A stretch of 64,000 bases of DNA. Source: Symsagittifera roscoffensis (Eukaryota > Xenacoelomorpha > Acoela > Convolutidae). This document shows, one piece after another, positions 1 to 10,934 of the stretch; within the stretch, counting starts at the first letter, position 1, and every line of letters starts with the position of its first letter. Where the stretch lies: assembly GCF_963678635.1 (NCBI RefSeq), contig NC_087065.1, positions 43,713,430 through 43,777,429 on the forward strand. The letters run 5' to 3'. The translations under genes and the position numbers were made by a program. The notes under the pieces were generated by a model. That model was not told the DNA's origin. It made no database searches and saw only the letters and a program-made list of their open reading frames with translations.

Positions 1-524
1 TTTAAAAAAGCACTTAGATATATTTGCATATATTGAGTGGAATTCAAGTTCAATTGTTGAAAAGTAGGCAAATTGAGCTCTTTTATTACGAAAGCAGAGA
101 TGGATGGCGCGAAAAAACGTGACCGATTGATCCAGTTTTGGTAAGTTATTTAAAAGAAAAAATAAAAAAGCTTTAGAATGAGTTTTTTCTCCGCAATTCG
201 AAATTTCAAACATTTTCCATCATTTTTTTGGTTTCCTGGTTATTTAAACTTCTGCTTGCTATTTTTATCATTTCGGTCTCCCGAGTTCATTGACACTTTT
301 TCAAATGTCTTCAAAATAAATTTGTAATTTTCGAGGTAAGCAGTGGTGTTATCAAATCAAGTGGTTCTCATTGTCCGTAGGAGGTGAAATGTCAGAAATA
401 CGGAAAATGTCAGACCAGTGTTTCTAGAAATATTGTTTTGATATACAAAATACGACTGAGAGAGCTTTTATATGAGACCAAAATCATCTTGCTTTATAAA
501 AATTCAAACTCAATTATTCACCCA

Positions 525-595
525 GAGCATCTGGCGTAGAGGTTACATGCCTGCTTTAGACGACAACGTTATGTGGTTTAATCTGGCCGGGCCGT
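525..595 (+). repeat. tRNA-like SINE head (candidate)
   Basis: TGGCGTAGAGG (531-541) fits a Pol III A box, and a degenerate B box (TGGTTTAATCTGG) follows about 43 nt later, which is tRNA-like spacing. The flanks are AT-rich. It is not a folded tRNA gene. A SINE relic is inferred. Confidence 0.3.
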
Positions 596-1039
596 GGTTT
601 TTTATTTAAAAAAGTTTATACTTTTTTGGACTATTGTCTTTCTGTTTATTTTCCTGGGCTTTGTTCGCGTAGCACTAATTGCTTTTGAAGGTTCAACTTC
701 CTTTTAAATTCCTGAATGATATTTTCAAAGCCACATTCGTTGAGATAATTGAAATACTACATTTTTTGCGTTTTTTCAGTTTTTTTTTGTTCCGTTTCTT
801 AATGTGCACTCAAATTTTTATGCTGCGGGTTGAAAAGAGTTATTAACTCGGAATAAAGACTGATTCTTATGAACAACTTGTTCAACAGAATTGCCTATCA
901 TTAGCTCGAATATGCGCTTTCGCCAACCAACAGACATTTTGATTGAGCATATTTGCATTTCAAGTAACCGTTCAATTCTATATTTTTTTCACTTTAAATT
1001 TACCAACTCTGGATCGGTATAATTTAGTTTTTTTTTGTT

Positions 1040-1500
1040 ATTAAGAGTCGATGAACGTACTTCAGATTCCTATATTGGTCGCGATGATTTTTTTCTTTTA
1101 TTGAAAAATCTTAACGTTTTTGCGGTTTGACTTAGGATTTCTGTGTACGTTCATTTCTTTTATTAAAAGGAAGGCAAACTCTACTTTCGAACAGCCAAAG
1201 TGTTAAAGTCACGAAAAACGTGATCGACTTCTAGATCCGAAAATGATAATTTTTTTTTTCAGATTGCCCTGCGGATTAGAAAAATTTACTTTTTGATCCA
1301 GTTTTCTCAAATTGGGTTTATTTAATCAAATATAATCATAATTGTTCAAGAAATTTGAAAAGCTTTCAGGCCATCTATTCTCTATTGGAAATTTGAAAGT
1401 TGTGGTTTTTTCTAAATTGAAGTCAGTTTTTTTTTCTGTTTACTTGGGTTCATTGACTCTTTTCCACTTGTCTGTTGGCTATGTATCTGCTTTTTTTGTT
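1040..1500 (+). repeat. intronic repeat family, copy B
   Basis: Shares ordered blocks with 2825-3240, 6455-6880 and 6885-7390. These are a 'gatgaacgta' start, 'gcggtttgactt', a 'cgaaaa(c)gtg' block followed by 'acttctag', a 'gatccagttttctcaaattggg' type block, and an end block 'ctgttggctatg'. Partial traces lie near 80-310. No coding capacity is evident. Family unknown. Confidence 0.6.
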
Positions 1501-1909
1501 TACTCGGCTTTACTTTTTTCGGTTTATTTTAATCGGCCTAACGGCATCATTGCATCCTTCCATGATTTTAACAAGGTTTCTATGCGTGTGAGACTTTTGA
1601 GGGTGTAATTATATTTAAGTTTTGAAGTTTTTTATGTGAATTTTTCTTTGCTAAACAGGTGTCAATTTTCCTTACAGAAAGAACTTCTTTCAAGTTCCAA
1701 AAGAACTTCATTCAAGATTCGGTAGATAAAAAATTCGTAGATCTAGCTTTTTTCGACAGTTTCAAAACTTTTTGGTTGACTTTGCGGCTTTCGTTTCAAT
1801 TTCGGTCTGCTAGTTAGGAAAGCTATGCGTGTGTTCTATCGCAGTGGTGTGAAGCTGGGCTTTGCTTGTGTAGAGGAAATGAATTTTCGTTTATTTGGGT
1901 CTTTTTTTT

Positions 1910-2710
1910 GTTTGACCATTGAAAATGGGGAGGAACTTTGTATTCGGGTGTTTTAGTTTTTTCTTTTTACTTTTTCTTATTGCTTTCCACGCAAAATCAG
2001 GTAGCACAAATAATGACGGAATGGGTGGAATGATACCATTTTAAATCCTTTTCATTGGGGATTCAAACGACATTTGAAACCATTTCAAATTTGAAGTTTT
2101 TGATTTTTCGTTAAGCGAGCGAGCATGCTTATTTATGCCTAAATTCACCGCTGTACAATAGCTTGTTTGTGCTTAATTTTAGTTGTACTCGAGTTTTTAA
2201 CGCCGTTTTGGGAATCAAAAATTCAAAAAATTGAAAACAATTTTGAATATTTTGTTCTTTTGTTATGATTCATTTTTGTTTTTCTAGTCATCTGATCTCA
2301 AAAACTGTTGTCTTTTTTGCCTATTTTACTGTTTCTGTCGAATAAACCTACCCGGGTTGACCTCCATACACCGAAAATGCTTATACAACCGAAGATTTTT
2401 CGGAAACTAAATTTAGAAAGAAAAAATCAAAATTTTTGGTTTATGGGAAAACACCTATCATACAATTTTCATATATGGAAAAATGCTTATCATAGAGTTT
2501 TCATACAATTTTCTGTACGTATGGAATTGTATGAAATTGTATGACAAGAAGTTTCTCATATATGGAAATTGTATGATAAGAAGTTTTGGTCAACCCGGGT
2601 AATTAGTTGTTTTTTATTCAGATCCTTTTCTCACACCACGCGTGTCGTTTTAAGATGGTCGGAACATCTGTGCTACTTGCACAGTAACCGGATATCCTCG
2701 TCTTTGTTTA
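1910..2710 (+). repeat. 'GGAGGAACTTTG' dispersed repeat, copy 1 (interrupted by MITE)
   Basis: Starts with 'ggggaggaactttgtattcggg', passes 'cacaaataat' and ends near 'gcacagtaaccggatatcctcg'. Related copies lie at about 11258-11710, 43250-43700 and 44990-45575, with an inverted piece at 44200-44400. Here the MITE at 2351-2599 splits the copy, so the repeat is older than the MITE. No protein signature. Confidence 0.6.
2351..2599. mobile_element. MITE with TA target duplication, Tc1/mariner-like
   Basis: The termini are inverted: CCCGGGTTGACC at the left and GGTCAACCCGGG at the right, each next to a TA dinucleotide (2349-2350 and 2600-2601). The interior is made of sub-repeats around 'atacaattttcatatatgg' and its complement, so it can fold. 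There is no transposase, so it is non-autonomous. A 0.9-kb relative with the same ends lies at 40846-41746. Assignment to Tc1/mariner rests only on the TA duplication. Confidence 0.65.
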
Positions 2711-2824
2711 GCTTAGGTGTTTAACTTTTGTTAAAATATCAATGAATGCACTGCAGAATCATAAGCAGGTCGTGTTGCCTTTGTGTCCGGAAAATAATAA
2801 AAAAATAGTTCACTTTATTTATTT

Positions 2825-3240
2825 TTTTTGAGTTTCGCGGTTTGACTTGATTTTTTTTAGTCCAATTCAAATCTATTTGCAAAAAAGCAAGAAAATTACT
2901 TTCTCGAGTAACAAAAGTTCAAATGGCGCGAAACTTCTGACTTCCAAAATGGACTGAGTATTTTTAAATTACCAGCACTAGGAAAAAATTATCAACTGAT
3001 CCAGGTTTTTCTGAATGGGTTATTTCAATGAAAAAGATTTCAATGAAAAAGTGGAGTTTACGAATGATTCTTGAAATTCCAAGAGCTTCAACGTGATATA
3101 TTTCGAATGCTGAGAAATTTTCAATGTAAAATTTATCTTTTTTTTGTGTTTCAGGAGTTGAAAAAATCAATTTTTTTTTTAAAATCCTGGTTTAGTTTCG
3201 TTTTGAATCTGTTGTATTTATCTGTTGGCCATCTTATATT
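2825..3240 (+). repeat. intronic repeat family, copy C
   Basis: Same block order as 1040-1500. The copy ends about 20 bp before the splice acceptor of the exon at 3262, so the acceptor region may derive from or overlap the repeat edge. Confidence 0.55.
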
Positions 3241-3261
3241 CTTTTCATTAATGGTTTCTAG

Positions 3262-3358
3262 GAGACGCTGAGATGCAACATCAGTGCAGTACGGGAGGAG
3301 TTGGCGGAGAGTGAGGCTACCTCGGAGGAACAGATGTCCAGACTCAACCAGAACCTAG
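3262..3358 (+). CDS. EEA1-like gene, coiled-coil exon a
   Basis: Acceptor 'tttctag' and donor GTAAAA. It encodes 32 residues starting [17 protein letters not shown], a Glu-rich helix, and leaves one nucleotide that matches the phase of the next exon. Earlier exons are not in the window. Confidence 0.75.
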
Positions 3359-6300
3359 GTAAAAGACTGAGAGAGAGAGAGAGATAGAGAGACGCTAGAA
3401 AGAGACTATTAATTGCTTGTAAAGGGCTGTAAAATGCTCTCTCCGCACTTAATACACTAGCATTCAGCTTAATGTAATCTTACCGACCTTATTTTTTTAA
3501 CTTAACTCGCAAATAAAAGTGTTCATTAAAAGTGTTCACTTATTTGAAAATTTCACTGTAGTATTGGAAACTGCTTAGCATCTGTTCTCCTTTTTTTGTG
3601 GCTTGTGGTTGGTACCTATTAAGCTTTCGCGGTAAGTGTGTGAGACTCTTAATCTCTAGGTGCAGGTTGGAATTTCAGACGTGGACGAATTTTTCTTATT
3701 CGAGGCTCATATCTAATTTTTCTTATTGCACTGTTAAGAGCTCCTTTTTGTCGTGTTCTCGCTAATTGTTTTCTAATTCGAGGCTCATATCTAATTTTTT
3801 TATTGCGCTATTTAGAGCTCCTTTTTGTCGTGTTCTCGCTAATGTTTTTGTCGTGTTCTTGCTGTGATGATTAAAAAAATTTTCTAATTAAAAATGTGAT
3901 ATGTGAATCTCGATATGTGAATGGACGAATGCACCGAAACGCGATATCAATACTGGACGAATGCACCAAAAGAACCCGTTTTCTTACACAAACGAAGCGT
4001 AGTGTATTATTACGAAGAATTTGTTTTCTAGCCTAAGTCGCATATAAAACTGCTCTTTTTGTGGCATTTTGGTATATTTCAATTTAATCATATTTGAACT
4101 TATTTAAGCATAAACAAGTTGAGAGCATATATTGCTGTTTCAATTGTGGCTTGTGCTAGGTGCTGTTTGAAAAAAACATGAATTATGAAAATGTATGGGG
4201 TCTGTTGTTTTTCGGATTTTTTGCGACGCTTTGGAATTCTTTTTGTACTTTTCGCAGAATTTTCAATTTTTCTCAAAAACTACTGTTCCAATTTTCAAAA
4301 AATTATGATACCAATGGAAAACCCGGCTTCTATTCTATGTGATTGTATTTTTTACTAGTCTCTTTTCATTTTACCTCACGTTCTAAGGCCTTCGAAAGTC
4401 TCAATAGGGTGATTTTTGGCCTATTTGATTTCAAATTTTTTCATTTTTCCAAATATTAAATGCACAAATCTGAGATAAAAGTTTCAATGATGAAACAACG
4501 ATTTTTAAAGCTTTTAATTTTTTTCGCAAATTGGAGATTAAGGGTTTGAACGAAAGAAAAAATCAGTTATGTGAATCTACCTGCACAAGTACCTCTGCAC
4601 TACGTTTGAAAATGGCTTTAGAAAATGGAAAATGTCCAATTTTCGAAAATTTGCGCGTTTTTTGGAAACTGTTTTTTTTTCAAAAGATAAACTGCTGATT
4701 ATCAGGTTGATAGTTCATTAAAACTAGCATGGTGCTTCAATATTCCATGTGCTATCTTTTTTATCTTGTTTTTTTGTAGAAAAGCTGATATTGGCTTCGG
4801 AAAAATTCCTTCTAAAAATTAACCGTTTTCTTAAGAAATTTCGCCGATAATCTCGAAAACTACTAGCTAAATCTGATTTTACGGGTTCAATCTAAAAAAA
4901 TAAGGGTGCGGAGATCTTCAATCTAAAATAAAAATTAGGGTTTGGAAAGCAGAGGTCATTCCCATGCTGCAGTAGAGAATAGTTTAAGGGCTGAGCAAAA
5001 GTCGAATTGTGGAATCGTTTTCATTTTTTTGTCGAAAACTACACAGTCAAAATAAAATAAATCTAAAATAAAAATTAGGGTTTGGAAAGCAGAGGTCATT
5101 CCCATGCTGCAGTAGAGAATAGTTTAAGGGCTGAGCAAAAGTCGAATTGTGGAATCGTTTTCACTTTTTTGTCGAAAACTACACAGTCAAATCTAAGATA
5201 AAGACTTCATTTGAAAGAGCGAGTAGTAGTTTTCTCCTTTAAATAAGCGGTTAATCACCTACTTGAGCAGAGAAACTCTATGTTTTAGCGTTAAGTCCAT
5301 TTTTTTGAAGTTTTCAAACTTACGCGTTTCCGTATCATTACACAATATGATTTAAAAAATAAGAACAGGTAGATCCAGCATTAGCTGGGCCATTAGTTTA
5401 CCTCAAAGCGACCGTGACACAGATGCGAGGACATGATACTCTTAATCAACCGGTCGGATGTTCAAATCCGGAACATTTTATATTTTTATTTTTTGATCGA
5501 ATTTTTGCTGCATAAAATTGGCAATTTGATAGAATTTATAGCTTCTTTATTGGCGGCTAGTGTTTGTGATTTTGCAAGCGGTTGTGGAGCAGATGTGAGA
5601 GTGTGATACGCCTAATCTCAACAATTTTTTTTCAAGGTGTGTTTTCAATCTTTTCCTCAGTTCAATATGTTTTCCCTGTTTAGTGCTCTTTTTTTTGCAT
5701 TTTCTTCGCTTGTGTTTGTGAAGCCTCTATGTTGAACAAGAATTCATTTCAGCGATGCTGCGGAATGATTTGAACATCAAAGAAGACGAAGTCAGCAATT
5801 TTGAGTCCCAAACAGCAAAACTGGAGAAGGAACTCTTCGAGAAGTCGAATGAGGTCATTGCACTCAAACAATCAGCCAACAGCTTAAAAGAACAGTAAGT
5901 AAAAGTTTATTTTTATGAATACTTGTTCTCAGATTGAGTCATCAAAAAGATGGTATTGGACATGAAAACGTTTTTTAGATTTAAGTCCAAGGTGTGATGC
6001 TATTTAAACCCATTATTTATAATTATTAGACTGGACACTCGCAATCAGGAGTTTGGTAAATTGCGCAACCAGTACGTGGAGATCAGGGCCAATCTGGAAG
6101 GGGCTCAGAGGGTGATGTTTGAACTGGGGAGGGAGCAACAGTCGCTGCAGGTAGAGAAGAGCAGGTGGCTAGAGAGAAACTGGCTCCCAGATGACCACGT
6201 GGACCAGTGTATCGGATGCTCAAAAGACTTCTCTGCTACTATACGCAAGGTAGCTAGGATAATCGAGTCATAGATTTAAGATTAAGTTTACTTTTCAGCG

Positions 6301-7714
6301 GATTTAATAAACTGTTTTTTCGATATAGCTAACTGAATAAACATTAGGTTTTTGAGGAAATAGAAAAATATCCAAAAGTATTTGAATACATTGATGAAAA
6401 AGATAGCCGTTTTAAATGTTTTTGAAGGTGTTTAAAGTAATGCTTGAGATTTGAGTGATTAAGAGACAGACGATGAACGTAGTTAAGAATCTTATCAAAG
6501 TCGCGATGATTTTTTTCAGGAAAAGTCTTCAGGCTCAAATTGACTTTTTCGCGGTTTGGCTTTTGATTTCTTTTCAAGTTCAGTTCATTTCCTTTGTGAA
6601 AAGGAAAGCAAAGTTCACTATCGAACAGTGGAAACCTAAAGGCCAAGAAGAACGTGTTTGACTTCTAGTTTCGAAAATGGAATTTAATTTTCAGATTTCC
6701 GAGCGAAATAAAAAGTTAACCTACTGATCCAGTTTTCTCTAATTGTGTTAATTTTATCGAAAAAGTGCCAATAATAAATTGTTCTAAAAATTCTTAGAGG
6801 TTTAAAGGCATCTATTTTTGTCATCGAAGTCAAAAGTTTTCGAATTTTTGATTTTTTCAAAAATTAAGTCAGTATTTTTTTAAGAGTAATGAACGTAGTG
6901 AAGACTTATATAAGTCTTGCTGATTTTTATGTTTTTTTTTCAGGAAAAAGTCTTAAAATATTGATGCACTTAGTTATAATGCACTTTTTGAGCTCAATTG
7001 AAATTCATCTGCTGAAGTGACGTAAATAGCACTCTCCAAATACGAACGTGCAAATGGCGCGAAAAAAACGAACGATTTCTAGTTTCGAAAGTGGAATTTA
7101 TTTCTTAGATTTCCAGCGGAATAAAAACTTTCCCTGATGATCCAGGTTTCTCAAGTTGGGTTAATGTTATCAAAAAAGCACCAATCATAAATTGTTCTAG
7201 AAATTCAATGAGCTTAAAGGGCATCTGATTTTTTCTTTGAAATTTGATAGTTGAGATTTTTTCAACAAAGTCAGTGTTTTTTTTCTATGTTTACTTGCGT
7301 TCATAACTCTTTTGCGATCTTCGATTGGCTATGTTTTTGTTTAGTTGCGTTCATTGACTTTTTCTGCTGTCTGTTGGCTATGTTAATTGATTGATTGTCG
7401 TTGAACACTGAAAAGTTTAGCCAAATATTGCAGCTTGACGCTCGCATTTTTCATTAGTTGTTAAACCGTTTTTGTTGTATTTGTTATGAAAAAGTGTTAA
7501 GCTCGTGTATATATTGCAGCACCACTGCAGATGCTGTGGCAAAATCTTCTGCAATGACTGTTCTTCCAAAAAGGCCAGTCTACCCGGTCACCCCACTCCA
7601 GTTAGGGTCTGCAACGAGTGCCACCAGCTGTTTCACACAAACCCGCCACCACTAGTAGCAGCTGGTTCAAACACCCCCACATCAGGAACAGACTCTCCGT
7701 TGTCGCCAGAGTAA
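3262..7714 (+). CDS. EEA1-like early endosome tether, C-terminal exons (coiled coil + FYVE)
   Basis: Four exons are seen: 3262-3358, 5753-5894, 6030-6249 and 7520-7714. They total 654 nt and stay in frame to the TAA at 7712-7714. The first three encode heptad-like coiled coil rich in E, L, K and Q. The third ends with the start of a FYVE finger (C-x2-C, '[15 protein letters not shown]'), and the last supplies [11 protein letters not shown], the R-x-x-HHCR-type signature that binds phosphatidylinositol 3-phosphate, plus the closing Cys pairs. In EEA1 this arrangement tethers Rab5-positive early endosomes. A 22-residue Pro/Ser/Thr-rich tail follows the finger; FYVE normally ends EEA1. The 5' exons lie left of the window. 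RUFY-type proteins share coiled coil + FYVE, but the W-x-x-D-x-x-V-x-x-C-x-x-C entry to the finger fits EEA1 best. Confidence 0.85.
3698..3845 (+). repeat. two-copy tandem repeat, about 78-bp period
   Basis: Two copies of a block running from 'ttcgaggctcatatctaat' to 'gtcgtgttctcgctaat' start at about 3698 and 3776 and differ at a few bases. A third partial 'gtcgtgttcttgct' follows. No coding role is seen. Confidence 0.7.
4921..5190 (+). repeat. 130-bp tandem duplication
   Basis: 4921-5050 and 5061-5190 are the same 130-bp sequence separated by 10 bp. The only difference I see is a T/C change within 'gttttcaYtttttt'. This is a recent local duplication inside the intron. Confidence 0.85.
5400..5480 (+). 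repeat. tRNA-like SINE trace
   Basis: 'cggatgttcaaatccgg' resembles a T-arm with Pol III B box. The preceding 'gatactcttaatcaacc' also appears in altered form near 3645 and 5610, which suggests a dispersed tRNA-derived family. Too degenerate to name. Confidence 0.3.
5753..5894 (+). CDS. EEA1-like gene, coiled-coil exon b
   Basis: Acceptor 'atttcag', donor GTAAGT. 142 nt encoding a Lys/Glu-rich helix (starts [14 protein letters not shown] after joining). Incoming and outgoing phases match both neighbours. Confidence 0.85.
6030..6249 (+). CDS. EEA1-like gene, exon c: end of coiled coil and start of FYVE
   Basis: Acceptor 'tattag', donor GTAGCT. 220 nt encoding a coiled coil up to '[11 protein letters not shown]', then '[18 protein letters not shown]', which carries the first zinc-ligand Cys pair. 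It ends in phase 0, directly joining HHCRCCG in the next exon. Confidence 0.9.
6250..7519. other. EEA1-like gene intron with two head-to-tail intronic repeats
   Basis: Copies D (about 6455-6880) and E (about 6885-7390) of the intronic repeat follow each other directly and fill most of this intron. Open frames in this stretch, on either strand, are repeat-derived. Confidence 0.6.
6455..7390 (+). repeat. intronic repeat family, copies D and E in tandem
   Basis: Both carry 'gatgaacgta / aatgaacgtag', 'ttttttcagg', 'gatccag..tctca' and 'ctgttggctatg' blocks in the same order as 1040-1500. The second copy ends about 130 bp before the FYVE exon. Confidence 0.6.
7520..7714 (+). CDS. EEA1-like gene, terminal FYVE exon
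   Basis: The acceptor 'atattgcag' opens directly on [14 protein letters not shown], the basic motif and second and third Cys pairs of a FYVE domain. '[12 protein letters not shown]' supplies the last Cys pair. The stop TAA is at 7712-7714 after the tail '[11 protein letters not shown]'. Confidence 0.92.
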   Translation, partial: HHCRCCGKIFCNDCSSKKASLPGHPTPVRVCNECHQLFHTNPPPLVAAGSNTPTSGTDSPLSPE

Positions 7715-7813
7715 CCAGCAGTGTCGAGACAAACAGCCGAACATCTATTGAAACGACGAAATATTAGGAATACGAAACTGTGTCTGTTATCTGTATGGAT
7801 GAAGTATGTTGAT

Positions 7814-7819
7814 AATAAA
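7814..7819 (+). terminator. polyadenylation signal AATAAA of the EEA1-like gene
   Basis: AATAAA lies 100 bp after the stop codon, followed within 40 bp by a T/G-rich stretch ('agtctgttttgt'). Confidence 0.6.
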
Positions 7820-8216
7820 CACTCTTAGTCTGTTTTGTACAATTATAACCAGTCAATTTTTTTAATTGTAGCTCTCTTAAATGTCTTTATCGAAATGAAA
7901 TTGATGCAATTATTTATTCATGTCAAATTATAATTTATTCTCAGTTTTCTGCTATTTTTTTTACAGTTTGTTAGCTGACGTTGGGTCTAAAGAAATTAGT
8001 GCAATGTAGCATTCAGGACGAATATAATTATTAGTTCATAGCAGCCAGATCGTGTTGTGTGATCACTGAGTCTTCAAGCTATGAGAATTGTCAGACGATG
8101 CTAGGAAGTTCCTAAACAGGTAAGTCATACATAAAATTTTCAAAACTTTCCGAAAACAATTAAATCAATGAATCTGATTAGGGTGTGATCTTGTTAACTA
8201 TTTCCCCCTTTTGCAG

Positions 8217-8244
8217 GAGAGGGAGGCGGAGAATTCGTGTCAAG
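8217..8244 (+). other. candidate 28-nt microexon / noncoding exon
   Basis: A good pyrimidine tract and acceptor ('tttcccccttttgcag') end at 8216, and CAAG|GTAC is a possible donor after 8244. About 100 bp upstream is 'aaacag|GTAAGT' (donor at 8120). Together they look like two short exons of an unannotated transcript or an alternative 3' end of the FYVE gene. No open frame supports a protein. Confidence 0.25.
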
Positions 8245-9238
8245 GTACAAAATTTGTTATGCTTAACTGTTAATTCAGTTTCTTAACGAAGTACCACAAG
8301 CGAGTGGATGTTGTTAACAAGATCCGATAAGTATTCTCTGCCAAGCTAAAGCAAACGTTGGTTTTTTGCCCACAAAAATTGATTTTTTTTGCCAATTTGG
8401 GGAAGAAAAAACGAAAAGCGAAGTATGCAACTGTTTTGGAACCACTAATTAAATATGATGGAAGTAGATTGCCATTTACAATAGGTGCAAAAGCAAGTTT
8501 TTATAAATATTGCCAAAACCTTTGAGTAATTGTCTCTAAGTAATGCAACTCAATCATGTCCAGATATATTGTTGAAACTTTTTTTTTCGAAATCTCTCGG
8601 TCCCAAGTGGAAGTATTTTTTTTAGAATTATGCATTTTTACAATTTTTACAGCCTAAAAAAATCTCGTGGGTGGTCAGAGGTTTCTTAAAAATTTGGGCG
8701 GAGTTGTTATGCTTTCAGACTGATAAGAAGCGAGATAGTAAAACAAACGTCTCATTTCAGGATGGTGTTTGTTTCGATTCTTCGATTAATCAAATCAGAT
8801 CCGCTGGGCATTTATACGAACAAGCTTGTGAAGTTAATGTTATATGGCTAGTATTTTTCTGAACAAAATCGCACGCAATGAAAAGTGAAAATTTTTTATA
8901 TGCCTTGCAGGAAACTGACGCTAGCTATAGTTCCTAAAAGAATCAGTGAATAGATTTTCTGTACTTGTTGATTTTTTGGAGCTACTTTATTTTAAGGGGT
9001 TGTCCCATTATCAAGAAAAACAAATTTTCAAGTTAAAGCCTGAGTTTGAGCGAATAAAGCGATCAAGCAGGCTAACAATAGCCTATTCATGCTTATTCAT
9101 CCTTGCGATGAGCAAGAGTTTTGCAATCCGGAAGACTTTTTTCTCTGAATAACTAGTTCACAGGACTCTTCTCGATTCATCTCTGGTGGTACCTTGTTTC
9201 ATAGTATACTCAAATTTCTTAGTGTTTCCTGGCCTATT

Positions 9239-9310
9239 TAGCCTGGAGGCAACGAATACGCCTGGGACGGCAAAGGTCCTAAGTTCGAATCTGACCAGGA
9301 CTCGGCTTAG
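9239..9310 (+). repeat. tRNA-like SINE head (candidate)
   Basis: TAGCCTGGAGG resembles an A box and 'aagttcgaatctg' a B box, about 42 nt apart. Pairing in a cloverleaf is poor, so this is likely a SINE relic and not a tRNA gene. Confidence 0.3.
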
Positions 9311-10790
9311 TCGTCACATCTTGGAGTCATTTTTTGCTGCGCTTATTTCTTGAATGATGCTTTTTGTGTTTCAATTGTTCCTAGAATTTATAATTTACTT
9401 GACTTGACTTTGTCTTTCCATCTTTGTTTTTTTCCGCTCATAAACTTCAGTCAAAATTATTTTGGCCTATTTTTATCAGCGTAGTGACTTGATTTTGGAT
9501 CATTTTAAAAAAACACACAAAGCTCTCGTTCCCCTCTCAAATCAAAGTTATGGTTTGAATGATTAGAAGGGACTCGCAAAACTTCCTTGCATAAGCGGCG
9601 CAGCTGAAACTTTTTGTACACAAGGTTATGGTCCTCGGAAGAGTCAAATTATTGATTTTTTTAAACAGTTTTTTGAATATTTTAGCTTTTCCTGAAAACT
9701 TATTTACCAAATGTAAAGTTGTTAGTTCAATGGAGATAACGGTTAATGGTGAGCTCCGCTGCATTAGAGGCCAATCACAATGTTTTTACAACAAAATTTA
9801 TCGTCCTAGAGAAATCTCAAAGTTTTGATTTTTGACCTTTTTTTAGTTTTCTAATCTGAGACTTTGGGTTCAGTTCGAAGATAGAGTTGTGTGAAGCCCA
9901 TTTGTTTATGCAATTATGTTCTAGTTTTCTGACACCAAAAGTAAAGGCCCTCGGAGAAGTCATGATTTTTCGACCGTTTTTTTGAATTTTTATCTTTTAC
10001 TGTTCTCGAGAAATATCCTCCCATCCAAATCTGAAATTTTGGATTCAATCAAATGAACGAGAATTATTCCTTGAAAAACGACGACGCTTTATTTTTCTTA
10101 TAAGATAAATGCTTTTCACTAGTCTTTAAACTTTTTCACTCATCTCACTAATTTTATTTTAGAACTAACTAAGGTTGTGGGCAAATTCCAATCTTTAAAT
10201 CGCACATTTCTTCCCGCATCAGTATAAATATTTATGCAGTATCAAACACGTACCTCAAGCTTAAGCTTTGCTCCTAGTTGTTTTTATCGAGAAAATTTTG
10301 TTTTACCTAGTTTTTTCATTATTTCAAATTTTTGTTTTGTTTTCTTTTTGTTTTTGTGTTGTATCGCAATCAGTGCGAAGCTCTGCTTTGCTTCTGTGTT
10401 CAAGTTTTTTTCTCGAGTTCTTTAATGATTTTTTCAGTTTTTTCTGAGATCATTCTTGCGGCTAACTGTTTTTGGCTTGACTTTAACCATTTAAATTACT
10501 CATATTGGTTGATAGTTTTGTCTTCTTCTAGGAAAAGACCCTACAACTTTCAAACATAAAAATGAGCTCAGATTTTACATTTTCTGGAAAACTATTGTTG
10601 ATTTTTCCGGGGCATTTTTGAAAATACCTTTTTAAATATTAATTTTTGGTATATTAGGTATATTTTTGAGAATACCTAAATATTAAGGGATAATTAGTTG
10701 GATCAAACCTCAAAATTACAAAAAATGCGGTAGTAAACAACAGAAATTCAAAAACAGTAGCATCAGCTTGGATATTAAAAATATAAATTT

Positions 10791-10934
10791 CTAGACCAAC
10801 TCGAAATTGTGCAGCATGTGGTCGAAGCTGTGTGCAATGAAGTAGACTGCCTGGTAGTTGTAGTCATCATAGGGTTGCACAGACACCGCCTCGGTTTCAA
10901 AGGGCTTGTGTTCCGGCTCACTTGACAGTGCATG
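10791..10934 (-). CDS. TH-like gene, last visible exon
   Basis: Acceptor 'tgtttcag'. It encodes [13 protein letters not shown], then [17 protein letters not shown], matching the end of the hydroxylase catalytic domain. TAG at 10793-10791 follows HNFELV. A weak GT (GTCTAG) overlaps the stop and could act as a donor to an unseen exon, but I found no downstream exon. Confidence 0.85.
   Translation of the reverse strand, partial: HALSSEPEHKPFETEAVSVQPYDDYNYQAVYFIAHSFDHMLHNFELV

Larger units (their letters stand above)
1..3261. other. intron of the EEA1-like gene (5' part beyond window)
   Basis: No exon could be supported here. The stretch is AT-rich and T-rich on the + strand and holds copies of an intronic repeat (about 80-310 partial, 1040-1500, 2825-3240), one copy of the 'GGAGGAACTTTG' repeat (about 1910-2710) with a MITE inside it, and a tRNA-like SINE trace near 525-595. 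The short open frames in it are repeat-derived and have no coding character. Confidence 0.55.
3359..5752. other. EEA1-like gene intron
   Basis: About 2.4 kb without coding signal. It contains a 'gagagagaga' run just after the donor, a tandem pair near 3698-3845, SINE-like traces near 3600-3690 and 5400-5480, and a 130-bp tandem duplication at 4921-5190. Confidence 0.6.
7830..10790. other. intergenic region between convergent genes
   Basis: About 3 kb between the 3' ends of the EEA1-like gene (+) and the hydroxylase gene (-). I see no protein-coding gene. Two exon-like pieces occur at 8040-8119 and 8217-8244, and a tRNA-like SINE head at about 9239-9310. The rest is AT-rich with poly-T tracts. 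Confidence 0.5.

Noticed and set aside
1342-1608. 88-codon frame
   Set aside because: It lies in an intronic repeat present in several copies without frame conservation and starts at TTG.
9239-9310. True tRNA gene
   Set aside because: A and B boxes are degenerate and acceptor and T stems do not pair; a SINE relic is more likely.
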